A stretch of DNA of 64,000 nucleotides from positions 992,001-1,056,000 of the forward strand of contig OZ023193.1 of the NCBI GenBank assembly GCA_963995505.1. The letters are read 5' to 3'. Source of the stretch: Hypericum androsaemum. Lineage: Eukaryota; Streptophyta; Magnoliopsida; Malpighiales; Hypericaceae. Position 1 is the stretch's first letter. Each line of letters starts with the position of its first letter. The translations under genes and the position numbers were made by a program. This document shows positions 1 through 10,051 of the stretch, piece by piece. Under the pieces are notes generated by a model, which was not told the DNA's origin, searched no databases, and worked only from the letters and a program-made list of their open reading frames with translations.

Positions 1-311
1 TGCTTAAGATAAAACTTGTTCGACAAAGACTTAGACATATACCTTGTCTCCAATTTCTTCCATACCTCAGCTGGTGACTCCTCATCCATGACGTGATACA
101 TCACATCATTTGCCAAACACAAGCGAATTGTCGCCACCGCCTTGGCCCCCATCTCCTTCCACTCTTGCTCCTCCATCTTCTCGGGCTTTTTCTCCGAGAG
201 CGCGATGACCATCCCTTGTTGCACGAGGAGATTCTTGACACGCCTTTGCCATAACCCAAAATTCGAAGAACCATCGAACTTCACAAGAGCAAACTTCGCG
301 CCGTCCGTCAT
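1..311 (-). CDS. Ty1-copia gag polyprotein, N-terminal part, runs off window
   Basis: Starting from the ATG at 311 and reading leftwards, the minus strand is open for over 100 codons to the window edge. The protein begins MTDGAKFALVKFDGSSNF and continues with a W-rich stretch typical of copia gag N-termini (LWQRRVKNLLVQQG, then EWKEMGAKAVATIRLCL and VWKKLETRYMSKSL). This matches the gag (UBN2-type) domain of Ty1-copia elements. No zinc knuckle is reached before the edge. The ATG lies about 10 bases past the PBS, as usual. The frame is uninterrupted in the visible part, so the element may be fairly young. Confidence 0.85.
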   Translation of the reverse strand, partial: MTDGAKFALVKFDGSSNFGLWQRRVKNLLVQQGMVIALSEKKPEKMEEQEWKEMGAKAVATIRLCLANDVMYHVMDEESPAEVWKKLETRYMSKSLSNKFYLK

Positions 312-337
312 CCTCCAACCCAAGCTCTGATACCAAT

Positions 338-625
338 TGTTATGAATTCCGCAACTAGAGAACAAAACGCGCAAAGAACACGGACGCAAGAATTTACGTG
401 GTTCGGCCTAGTGCCTACGTCCACGGTGAGAAAAGAGAACTTTTATTGATGGATCCGAGTCACAAAGCTATACAAAACCTTAGGGTAACATGCCTTTATA
501 TAGAGGCAAACCCTTGTACATCAAGTAAGCTATCTAGGTCAAATTAGGAGTACAAAAGCTAGTCCGAATAGAATAGGAAACAAACCCACAAATCGTTTCC
601 TCTTTAATTTCTCGCATCTCTAACA
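338..625 (-). repeat. 5' LTR of the partial Ty1-copia element
   Basis: This 288-bp LTR reads TGTTAGAG... to ...TCATAACA on the minus strand, with TG/CA ends and a short terminal inverted repeat (TGTTA/TAACA). A TATA-like run (ttatataga, near 495) could be its promoter. The PBS follows at once on the internal side, which fixes the orientation. Confidence 0.87.
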
Positions 626-886
626 AAAATTTTAGCATAAAATGTCATGGAAAAATTTTCCCCACTCTATACCTTATAGTTTTTATTGAATTGGTAGATT
701 ATTATAAAATTCTAAGAGAATCACAACAAATTAAAATATTGGAATATATAAAAGGCCTAATCAAAAAATTCTCCTGTGGCAACAATTCGCATTTGAATAT
801 GTGTCTTATACTTATAGTGAACGTAAAAATGGTACTTGATAAATTATTCCGACTTTCCTAAAAAAAAAAATTTATTCTGACTACAG

Positions 887-1645
887 GTATGGAGAGCATC
901 TCTTGCAGAGCTTGTTGGGACTGCGGTTCTCGTCTTTGTAATGGACACAATAGTTATCTCCTCCTACGAGACACAGACCAAAACTCCGAACCTTGTCTTC
1001 TCTCTCTCCATCGCTATACTTGTGACAATTCTCCTCATTGCCACATCCCCCATCTCCGGTGGCCACATCAACCCCGTCTTTAGCTGGGCCACTATGTCAA
1101 GTGGCTTGATTACCTTTTCAAGGGCCTTGGTATACACCCTGGCCCAATGTACAGGGGCTGTTGTGGGCGCTCTGTCCCTTAAGGCCGTGGCCAATAGCAA
1201 TATCGAGCGGGCATTTTCGCTCGGCGGGTGCACAGTCAATGTTGCCGTTCCAAGCCCACAAGGGCTCATCGATGTTGGCTTAGGAACTGGTCGGGCCCTG
1301 TGGCTGGAGATCTTTTGCACGTTCATCTTTCTGTTCGCTTCCATATGGACAGCCTTAGACCATCGTCAAGCCCTGGCCTTGGGCCGGATTGCGGTTTGCA
1401 CTATTATTAGGCTTGTAGTGGGCCTGCTAGTGTTCATTTCCACGACGGTGACGGCGACCAAGGGCTACTCTGGTGTGGGCATGAACCCGGCAAGATGTTT
1501 GGGCCCTGCTCTTGTGAGAGGCGGTCATCTTTGGACTGGACACTGGGTATTTTGGATTGGGCCCACTATAGCATGTGTGGGCTTTTTTCTCTATACCAAG
1601 ATTATTCCACGTGAGCTTATTAACATATACAAGCATAAGCAGTGA
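887..1645 (+). CDS. XIP: XIP-1: X-intrinsic-protein aquaporin, last exon only
   Basis: Major intrinsic protein family, XIP subfamily: a membrane channel that in characterised members passes small neutral solutes and sometimes water. Only the 252-residue last exon is in the window. It starts after an acceptor (ctacag at 881-886) with VWRASLAELV, at the same point as in XIP-3 and XIP-4. It carries the loop B box GGHINPV, the loop C motif LGGC and the loop E box GMNPARC, whose cysteine after NPA marks XIPs. The exon differs from XIP-4 at about ten bases. One change makes Gly into Arg in the fifth membrane helix (codon 1409-1411). Exons 1 and 2 would lie left of the copia element, outside the window. 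The gene may be dead or may splice across the insertion; this cannot be told from here. Confidence 0.88.
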   Translation, partial: VWRASLAELVGTAVLVFVMDTIVISSYETQTKTPNLVFSLSIAILVTILLIATSPISGGHINPVFSWATMSSGLITFSRALVYTLAQCTGAVVGALSLKAVANSNIERAFSLGGCTVNVAVPSPQGLIDVGLGTGRALWLEIFCTFIFLFASIWTALDHRQALALGRIAVCTIIRLVVGLLVFISTTVTATKGYSGVGMNPARCLGPALVRGGHLWTGHWVFWIGPTIACVGFFLYTKIIPRELINIYKHKQ

Positions 1646-2478
1646 AATATATTCTTATTTATTTTGAAGAACATGTAGAGACTCATGTCTTTGCCGAACA
1701 AGTTCTACAAATAACCTTGCGAGAAGTTTTATAAATAACTTAATATGGGTTCCCTGCCCATTGTAATATATATGTAATGGTTTAGTTATTGGTAGAGAGG
1801 CCGTTTCTTGTGGTTCACAGTATAGACTTTAATTACTATGATGTCTAAACTTGGAAATTAAAATTCGATTTGATACAATTCACCTTTTTTTGAAAGGGAA
1901 TACTCCAAATGTATAATTCGGGAAGAGCAAATATATACACAAAATTAGCACGACATGAAATAAGCAACATAATATCAAAATGATTGTGTGGTAAATATGC
2001 TCGCTACATTTGACATGTTAAGGGTTTCATATGCTCGTGGTTACTAAGATCACATGGTTCATTTGAAAAAATTGTGTGATATTCATAATAAGATAGATCA
2101 AATTTCATCAAGTTATGTGCGGATTGGAAATTCCAGGGTTTTGACCCTGGTAATGATTATAAAAAAATTGTAAATGAATATTCGTGAGTTGCCAAATTGG
2201 AAAAAATCATTTACAAACAAAGAAACTCAGGTAGAATTTTTTGGTAACCAGATGAATATTTTATTAAAAGCGTACACAATAAATAGGTGGTCCAGCCTAG
2301 CAACTAATAACAGATACATAGTGCGGAGAATACTTAAACTCCAAAAGACTCCACGAATAAGGACAGACTTTGGTTTCGAAATTGAATCCTCGTTCGAAAC
2401 AGAAAACAAGTCATTCCCGATCATATAAGAAGATTAAATGTCATAGAAACTTATTTAAATACCCAAAAATTTCTAAAG

Positions 2479-3705
2479 TTACACGTCCAACAATCTCACA
2501 GAGATATTGGAAGGTAGCCTTGAGAGTAGACCGGAGCGCAGTTTCTCAAAATATTCACTGCAGTTGTGGATGTTTTGTTCTTCACTTAATGATCCATCCC
2601 CATCTACCTCGTAGTCAACAAAACTTGTTGTTACATCAACAATTTCTAGAACACTTGTCTGATCAACTATGAAGCTCAAGAAACACATGTTCTCAAGACC
2701 CCCGAAACTAGACAATATAATCTTCTTAACCTTATTGTGCCGCGACATTGAAACCATGTCATGTTGACCCTCGACAGAATCTCGACATGGTAACTACAAG
2801 GAATGAGGAAACATCAAATCAATTAGGAATAGACCTCTGCACTTGAGCATACCAAAATGTACGTTAAGATTCAGATCTGTATGAAAAATTAATTACTTGG
2901 ACATTTGGCTCGAATCAAATTGACAAGTGCACAAATAGAACATGAATGTGAGAAAGCAAGAGCACGAGTGTATACTTATATGCAACTCGAATCTTTGCAA
3001 GAGCAGGGAGGCCTCCAACATGCATATAGCGGCATGTTTGTACAGAACTTCATCACGGTGCACTAAAGATAGTGTACAAGGAAGGAACTTTGCCGTACAC
3101 CCTAATTGTCTCCTACCGAAAGAAATAGTTTAATTAATCACGTATACAAATAGTGAAACAGGGAAAAAAATTTCTCTTACCAAAATTATGGCGGTGTCTA
3201 GTGTCAAACACTGAAGCCAGGAAACATATGCAAATAATTGACCAAAAATAATATTTCACCAAAAACAACATTTCCCCTCAGCCCTGATAAGATATTTAGG
3301 CTCGCAAGAGGCTGAGCACCTTCAATAGAAATCCTTGTCTTTTTTAATAAACTGCACCCGAATGAGAATGAGATGAGGTTTGGTGCAATGATTTCCAAGC
3401 TCTCTAGAAAGCAGAAATCCATTGTCAAACGCTTCAACTTCAAGTGAGGAACATTACACTTCGATGTAACCAACTAATCATTAACAACTACCACTAAGCA
3501 CTCGAGGGATGTACAAGTGGTTATTATAGCTTCGAAAACCTGGTCTCCCATGTTGGTGCTTATGAGAAGAATTCCCTAAGGACACTGAAATGATTTTCAT
3601 GATTCGAGTCGTGGCATAATTTGATTGGGACATAATAAGCAGGCAAAAAAATTTCAACAAGATTTAGCTCCACCCTGGTTGTGCCGTCACTAAACGCGAA
3701 ATCAA
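2479..3705 (-). pseudogene. F-box/LRR gene remnant F1 (3' exons and part of the main exon)
   Basis: The minus strand carries pieces of the F-box/LRR family seen intact at 52312-54137. The last exon ends near 2479 with PSNISVRLLDV, a short exon lies at about 2985-3110, and the C-terminal half of the main exon at about 3180-3705 (CNVPHLKLKRLTMD, ESLEIIAPNLISF). The F-box itself is absent because homology stops near 3705. Other lesions are visible. The donor after the short exon reads ATAAGT instead of GTAAGT, and a glutamine codon kept in the sister copy (near 22555) is a TAG stop here (near 3476). The last exon has lost an internal stretch. It was probably already truncated when duplicated, or lost its 5' part at the breakpoint. 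Confidence 0.8.
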
Positions 3706-3764
3706 ATTGACAAACACAAAAAAATCTTGAATGTTGATATGTCAACAAATCTTCCAAATAATAT

Positions 3765-4110
3765 ATTTTATGTTACCAAAAAATTTGTAAATTTTTTGAT
3801 TGTTTCCGGCCTTTGTACATTTTGTTTGTAGAATCTATGTGTGATCCTTATATCATAAGTTTAACAAAGAAAATTATTGTAATGTAATGAGTGTAGGTGG
3901 CTTTTCTTGTCTACTTTTTCATGCTAGCCTAAATTGTATTATTTTGTTTTTCTGACAATTTACATCAGTTTCTAATCACTGTATTAGAGGTACAATATTT
4001 TTCCTAATTGTAGAACATGTTATTATTTTTTGGTTTACTATAATATAAATTTTTAATCTTGTTTACTATAATATAAAGTTTTAATCTTGTTTGTGTTCTT
4101 TTTTGTTAGT
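3765..4110. repeat. Dispersed repeat, copy 1 (pairs with about 42035-42345)
   Basis: About 340 bp, starting near the words ggcctttgtacattttgtt and continuing through gtaatgtaatgagtg and tttcttgtctact, recurs at 42035-42345 with many small differences. It contains no coding sequence and lies beside F-box debris in both places, so it may be old flank of the F-box genes. Confidence 0.7.
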
Positions 4111-4149
4111 GTTTCTAACAATCGTCTCAATGAGAAACTAAAAATTTAT

Positions 4150-4430
4150 AGAGCTAGTCGTCCTCTCAATGAGTTCTTGGAAGGTAGCATTAAGAGCAGG
4201 TTTCACCATGGTTTTGGATGCTTTGATCTTCATGGAATCTCTGCCTATACGATCCATCCTTATGTACTTGGTTGTAGTCGACAAAACTTGTTGTTACTTT
4301 AACACTTTCTAGAACAGCCGTATGGTCAACTAGCAACCTCAAGAAACCCATGTCTTCCTCAACACCCCAAAACTAGACGAGATAATTTTCTTAAGCTTCT
4401 GGTGCTGTGACATGGTAACCATGTCGATCA
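4150..4430 (-). pseudogene. F-box/LRR gene last-exon fragment
   Basis: The minus strand reads parts of the family's last exon: a start like MSQHQKLKKI, then FLRLLVDHTAVLESVKVTTSFVDY, with a frame break between them, and a decayed end near the usual LPSN motif. No F-box, no upstream exons. It is a second, older fragment next to F1. Confidence 0.65.
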
Positions 4431-4439
4431 TAATTCTTT

Positions 4440-5849
4440 AGGTTTGGGCAGAGGTGACCTCTTTATATACTTGCATTGCATAACAAACAATGCATTCTGT
4501 TTACAGATTTAATTTGTTTCTTTTAGGGAAAGTAATTAATTCCTTTTTTATTTAATTTAAAATAGGAAAATAATTATCTACCCAATTCATATTTCTATTT
4601 CCCATTCCTAGATTAGATTCCTAAATGAAATTGTGAACTCAATATTTTACAGGAGATAAGAATTTGTTATTTCTGAGAAAAGATGTCATATCTTTCGCCC
4701 ATCTAAATAAACGACTTGTTCGGGAAAAAAATATAAAAAATTAGCTCCCGACTCATCTAATTATCTTCAAAGTAAGCAACAGAGTTGTAACGAATATTTA
4801 TCAAGTTGCCGAAGTTTCCAAGGAGCATTTATTTCAAAGACACAATGTGTTATTAAACTCAAGGAGGTCAATATCCAAACCTCTCAAGTATATACATAAT
4901 GTAAAAATTTACTTTTTAAAAAATAAATATTTATCAAGTCAATAAAGTCTTCCTTGGTGCGGATAAAAAGTTTCTTGCTTGTTGTGGCTAGCTTTTCAAG
5001 GTAACTTAAAAACAAAAAGTTAACATCGTAAAATAGTGGTCCCAATCACACACAATTCTGAGTAAAAAAGCATTTGGGCTCTCAATTGGTGTAAGGTAAG
5101 GGAACTCCACAACAATTTATGCAAAAGGGATGCTAAGTTCAGCCTAGAGCCACAACAACAAATCTTTACAGAAAGTAAATAATTCTTCGCAATGCAAAGG
5201 AAAGATGCGATGATTAAAACTCAATTTAGCTGCTGGGTACCTTCTCCTCTATTGGTGGGCAATGATGATGCCCTCTTGTAGACGGTGTTTTTTTTCTCTT
5301 TCTTTTTTCTGTTGCCATCCTCCAAATTTGGGACTGTCGTTACTATTCTATCGAGGGTCGAAAAACAACTCTTGCTACTCTTTCTATGTTGTGCAATGAA
5401 TTTTACCTCATTAGAATTTGAAGAAGCCGATGATTGTGAGAATACGAATTCTTTTGTTGTAAAACAACATTCGAATATACATTGATAAACATTTAAATCA
5501 ATCAGATATGTTTGGCCCGAATTTGAATTATCACAATTGTAACATTGTTAAAATATTTCGGATGCTATATAGATTGTGCTAGGAGCGCGTCAATTCTCAT
5601 ACAACTTTTGTGTTTGAAAACATAATGACATTAAAAATACAAATTTTCATCTATATTTTTTTAACTTGCTCAATAACTACGCTAAGAAAAATGGTTTGTG
5701 TTAGTAATAAATTTTATCCCTTGAGAATGAGAAGGTGATTAGGAAGAGAAGGAGCAGGTGGTGGGAGGTGAGAGGGAGTGGTTTTCCTTGGAGGATGGAT
5801 ATGGTACTTTTGAAAAAATATTAACAAAATTGAGATTATTTGAAATTTG
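4440..5849. other. Gene-poor stretch with decayed F-box promoter sequence
   Basis: About 4560-4830 resembles the upstream regions of the F-box genes at 29320-29640, 51900-52080 and 54480-54600 (shared words such as tttctgagaaaa, ccatctaaataaac, and taattatctt). The rest is AT-rich and I see no gene in it. Confidence 0.5.
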
Positions 5850-6057
5850 TCGTCAAGATTTTATTACTCCTTAATTGTGATGATACAAAATAAAAGGTTG
5901 TAGTTCAACTAAAAAAAGATAATTATAAAATAAACATCCACCAAACCTAAGATCCGACTTTTTTTAAGGGAAAGATTCATCTTTCTTCGAGATTAATCAG
6001 TTGTTGGTGGTGCCTTGGGAAGTGGAAGTTGGCAGGAAAAGTGAAGAAGGGGAGGCG
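5850..6057 (-). pseudogene. EF-hand gene 3'-end scrap (third copy)
   Basis: This segment matches the 3' flank and the end of the last exon of the EF-hand genes at 10052 and 45290 (compare 9912-10111). It covers the stop codon and roughly the last 18 codons of the minus-strand frame. Homology stops abruptly at 6057 and no other exon is near. It shows that the EF-hand/XIP unit was once present in a third place or was partly copied here. Confidence 0.75.
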
Positions 6058-6990
6058 AGGTTTTTTTTTCCAAAGGGAGGTTAATTTCCTCGACAATTCT
6101 CTGAATGGGGTTGTTGGGGAATGAATTCTCTGTCTGGGGTTGAGCACAAGAGCATTTTTGTGCTCCCAAAAATGCTGCAATCTGAGCGTTTTTAGTGAAA
6201 AGCCGACAAAAATCTGACACGCCCTGTCGCAACAGAATCTTCACCTTGGCTCGTCCCTCAGCTCGGCTTCACCCAAAAATTCGCTCAGATTTCAGCATTT
6301 TCGTGCAAATTTAAATCTGTAACACCTCTGCCTTTTTTTAACCTAACATACTTGCCTTTTTTAACATTCTAATTACATTTCAGGTCAAACGGTACTTCCT
6401 AATTTAATTTGTAATAATAGTTTTTAATTAATTTTTTACATCCTAAATTTTAATCTCAAAATTTTGACTAATTAAATCTCAGATTTATATGGTTGTTACT
6501 TTCTTAAAGACGGTGTATAAAAACCAAAATTTAAAAATAGGGAAAAGTCCACTTAAGTACCATGTGGTATCGCGAAAAATTAAGTTAGTACTCTGTGGTT
6601 TAAAACGTATCAATTGAGTCAAACTTATTCTAATTAAAATCAATTAGAAGCCCGGACAGCTGCCCGAATCCTACCTGTCTTGCCCGGACCCTGCCCCGCC
6701 ACGTGGACCAGCCACATCAAAATTTGATGCTGACGTGGCGCCACGTGGCATCCCTCTCCCCTCCTTCCCTTCTCTCTCCTCTCTTTTTCTTCCTCCACCC
6801 ATCTCTCACCTTCCCCGTTAGCACCTATCCAAAATAACACATCCAACTCCAAGAAAAAAAACCAACAAAAATAGGGGGCTGATTAATAATTGAAGCATCT
6901 AAAAACTAATAATCCCCATCTCTCTCTCTCTCTCTCTCTCTCTCTGTGAAATAAGAAACCCACGACGTCGTGCTCCATTCACCATCCTCC
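6058..6990. other. Gene-poor stretch, transposon-arm-like sequence and (TC)n run
   Basis: At 6540-6650 the words gggaaaagtccacttaagta and gtggtttaaaacg resemble the terminal arms of the Mutator-like element at 13511-14896, but I found no second arm. A (TC)n microsatellite lies at 6919-6944. No gene is supported. Confidence 0.45.
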
Positions 6991-7002
6991 TCCTAGCGCC
7001 AG

Positions 7003-7385
7003 CCCAGATCAGAAGCTGGTTGGGTTCCTCGCCGGGGCTTTGAAATCATCGACGTCGAGTAAAGCCGCGAAGCTATCCATGTCATCGACTTCGACGTCGG
7101 CCAAGGCACTGGCCAGTATATGAATCTCCTCCACGCGTGGCACCGCCCCCTCCCTCCTCAAGCTCACCGAGGTCTCTGACAGGGAAGACGAGGACCGGTT
7201 CGCAGTGGTAACCGAGATGCTGAGTCGTGTCGCGGAGCGCGTCGGGGTCCAGTTCTTGTTCAAATCTGTCTAGCTCGATAATCTCGGCAGCCTCGCAAAA
7301 CTCACTCGCGCTTCCCTTGGCGTTGACGAGGACGGGGCTGTGGCGGTTAACTTTTTGCGTTCAAGCTGTACGGCGGTGATTAATT
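7003..7385 (+). pseudogene. GRAS-family (SCARECROW-like) transcription factor fragment
   Basis: Two plus-strand frames together read as the middle of a GRAS domain. The first reads SPDQKLVGFLAGALKS. A frame change follows, then EAIHVIDFDVGQGTGQYMNLL, the VHIID-type motif that defines GRAS proteins. A further change leads to TEVSDREDEDRFAVVTEML, SRVAERVGVQFLFKSV, a stop, then LGSLAKLTRASLGVDEDGA and VAVNF. Order and spacing fit the LHRI-VHIID-LHRII part of GRAS proteins, closest in my memory to SCL8-like members. Frameshifts, one in-frame stop and the absence of both ends make it a pseudogene. It has high GC content unlike its flanks, as expected for a coding relic of an intron-poor gene. Confidence 0.75.
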
Positions 7386-8200
7386 ACATAGTCGGAGAAA
7401 TACAACACCGCAAAATGTAGATAAAAGTACATAAAATTTCATAATATTACAACAAAATCACACTCTCTATTATAAAGTTCACCGAAAGACAAAGAAGGAA
7501 GAGCAAAAAGTAAGAATTTTTATAATTATTCATGACCTATCTCTAACAAGAAATCATATCTTTATTGCCATATTCGAATGCGGCGTACATAATGTTAGAT
7601 ATAAAAGTTCACTCGACTCGATAGTGTAAATGCTACCACTAAAAAATAGTGTAAATGTTATAAATTTGACCTTATCCTAAAATAATTTTTTTTGGCAAGG
7701 TTAAATTTATTGACAATAATGGCATTTACATATCTACAAATAAAAAGAGTGTAGAATTCTTTGTATATAATATTGGGTCGAAGTTACAAAGTTTATTAAA
7801 ACCTTGTTACGGCAAAATCGAGTGGGACAAAATCTTGACAAGAAAAGAGTATGTGCATTGCTAGAACATAATTCTACAGTTAAAAATCCCCTAATCTAAT
7901 TGCATAGAGTGCATAATGATAGCATCTTAGTTTTCTTACAAGAATATGCTGAATTAGAACTAGAGATAGATGCATGTATAATTTATTTGAACCTCCGCTA
8001 GCAGCATAAACCCAGAATATAACCAAATTTCTTTGAGTCCTACGCTTTCTTTTGTCTCGTCTTAATCTCCAACGTGGAATAGCTGCTACAAAACAACCAA
8101 ACATTTTAGAAACAAACAATTACATTTGAACATCTTGTATTGGAAATCGATGTGATCAAATAAATTAAGATGTCTCCTTATTAGATCGAGTACATATGCA
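7386..8200. other. Intergenic, nothing recognised
   Basis: AT-rich sequence upstream of XIP-2 with no coding or repeat signal that I can support. Confidence 0.5.
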
Positions 8201-8201
8201 T

Positions 8202-8209
8202 TATATATA
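8202..8209 (+). promoter_or_regulatory. Candidate TATA box of XIP-2
   Basis: A tatatata run lies about 98 bp before the XIP-2 start codon, which would give a 5' leader of roughly 65-70 nt. Confidence 0.45.
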
Positions 8210-8306
8210 CATCTTTCTTGGTTAGCATCAATTTTGTTCATTACTCAACAATCATCCAATTTAGATTAGTCAATTTAGTACGTTTTCAAATTACATATTA
8301 ATCAAT

Positions 8307-9719
8307 ATGGAAGTGATTGTCACCCGTGATGCCGGTGATCAGCCTGTCCCAAGTAATCCCGATGGTAGATTCCACGCTCCTAGCAACGATGATAATATCC
8401 GGTGCACCACCAGAACGTTATCGAAATATTTTGGTGCCTACGAATTCTTCTCGTCTGAGGTGAGTTTAGCTTGCTAGTTATCGATTTTTATCGTTATGGA
8501 TCCCGTAATTACTATTTTTCCAGTTTTGGATGATTGGTATTTTATCATTTCAATTTTGTGTGAGGAGATGGAAGGGGAATTTGTTCATATAATGACCATT
8601 AAATCATGTAAATGTTCACCAATCAAAATAGTCAAAAGTTGTAAATTAATGTAGTTATGCATAATTGTGTTCGGATATAAATTAACCGAATTAATAAATA
8701 TTTAGATAACATGTATTTTGAAAAAAAAAGCTGCTATAATTTATGTCCCACTCATTTTTAAAAAAATATATACCTTTTTTAAATAATCAGATAATTTTTA
8801 CATCTATGCCCCATAAATACCCAAAAAAAACTAAATAATATCAAATTTGATACAACAATTATAAACTAATCAAAATTTATAGTTTCGCAACTACATATGC
8901 AGAAGATTAATACATACATTTTCGGGTCACGAAATCAATACATCCATTATGTTTCTTTGTTACGTATTTCAGATGTGGCGGGCATCGATAACAGAAATGG
9001 TAGCGACAGCCTCTCTACTGTTCACGCTAAACACGACCATAATTGCCAGTTTGGAATCTCACGGACCAGACCCCAAGATTCTCGTCCCTATTTTCGTCTT
9101 CATATGCGCCTTCCTCCACCTATTGGTGACAATTCCCCTATCCGGAGGGCACATGAACCCAATCTTCACCTTCATCGCCGCCCTTAAAGGGTCCATAACT
9201 TGGGCCCGAGCCCTATCCTACTTATCGGCCCAATTGTTGGGCTCTTTAATCTGCTGTCTCATTCTCAAGGGCTCGATGGACCACGCTGCCTTGGTTAAGC
9301 ACTCCTTGGGCGGCTGTTTGGTTGATGCAAATGGGTCGGGAATCGGGCCGGGAGCTGCCTTTGTTATAGAGGTATCTTGCACCTTCTTGGTGTTGTTTGT
9401 TGCTGTAACTGTGGCCTTCGATAAGACCCGGTCTAAGGAACTGGGTTTGCCGGCGGTGTGCGCTATGGTCGCCGGAGTGTATGCGATGGCTGTTTTCATA
9501 TCGATTACGATTACGGGCCGGGTTGGATATGGAGGGGTGGGTCTCAATCCGGTTCGATGTTTGGGCCCTGCGTTGTTACTGGGAGGCAAATTGTGGGATA
9601 TGCATTGGGTTTTCTGGATTGGGCCCTTATGTGCTTGCTTTCTTTACCATATCTTTAGTTTAACATTACCATATCTAGACACGAGTGATATTAAAAATGA
9701 ACACAATAGATACGTGTAG
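8307..9719 (+). CDS. XIP: XIP-2: X-intrinsic-protein aquaporin, two exons, intact
   Basis: Predicted exons are 8307-8459 and 8973-9719, giving 299 residues. Exon 1 encodes a 51-residue hydrophilic N-terminus (MEVIVTRDAGDQ...) and ends in gag|gtgagt. Exon 2 opens after tttcag with MWRASITEMV. The six-helix MIP fold is clear. The loop B box is GGHMNPI (NPI at about 113-115), loop C has LGGC, and the loop E box is GLNPVRC (NPV at about 243-245). The cysteine after the second box and LGGC place it in the XIPs. Both NPA boxes are non-standard, unlike XIP-3 and XIP-4, which keep NPA in loop E. The single intron corresponds to intron 2 of XIP-3 and XIP-4. Its 3' end faces the headless EF-hand gene 330 bp away. 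It likely acts at a cell membrane as a neutral-solute channel; the substrate cannot be read from sequence alone. Confidence 0.9.
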
Positions 9720-10051
9720 GTTTAGTTCATGAGATTTATGTTTTGGTCAAAATTGCCTAGTATTCGAACAACAATTTACTATTAACTATACTTTGTGTAT
9801 CTTATATCTCATTGTACCTACATGATCTTACTATTTTTCCTTGAACAGATCTAATATGCAGCTTTTTTGTGTTCGTGAAGTTTATATAGCCATCTCCTAA
9901 TAAGTGAGAAGATTTTATTACTCCTTAATTGTGATGATACAAAATATAAGGTTGTAGTTCACCTAAAGAAAGACAATTATAAAATAAACATCCACCAAAC
10001 TCAAGATTAGATTTTTTTTGGGGGGAAAGATTCATCATTCTTCGAGATTAT

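Larger units (their letters stand above)
1..625 (-). mobile_element. Ty1-copia retrotransposon, 5' end (LTR, PBS, start of gag), cut by window edge
   Basis: The minus strand shows one LTR (338-625), then a primer-binding site complementary to initiator methionine tRNA (TGGTATCAGAGC type, about 322-335), then the start of an open gag frame running off the left edge. The element sits directly against sequence that matches intron 2 of XIP-4 (626 corresponds to 18929), so it inserted into intron 2 of XIP-1. The base run 626-630 (aaaat) is the candidate target duplication, but the matching copy would be outside the window. The LTR differs from that of the complete copia element at 22719-27591, so it belongs to another family. 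Confidence 0.9.
626..3705. repeat. Segmental duplication D1, copy 1
   Basis: This block (XIP intron 2 end, XIP last exon, 3' flank and F-box 3' part) aligns with about 18929-22718 and on to about 27592-27660 across the copia insertion. The second copy is longer because it carries later insertions at 20274-20325, 20381-20579, 20776-21543 and 22719-27591. The shared 3' flank (1646-2440) holds no gene that I can see. Confidence 0.85.

Noticed and set aside
964..1344. 126-residue minus-strand open frame opposite XIP-1 (and the same opposite XIP-3 and XIP-4)
   Set aside because: Shadow of the aquaporin codons. It is conserved only because the plus-strand gene is.
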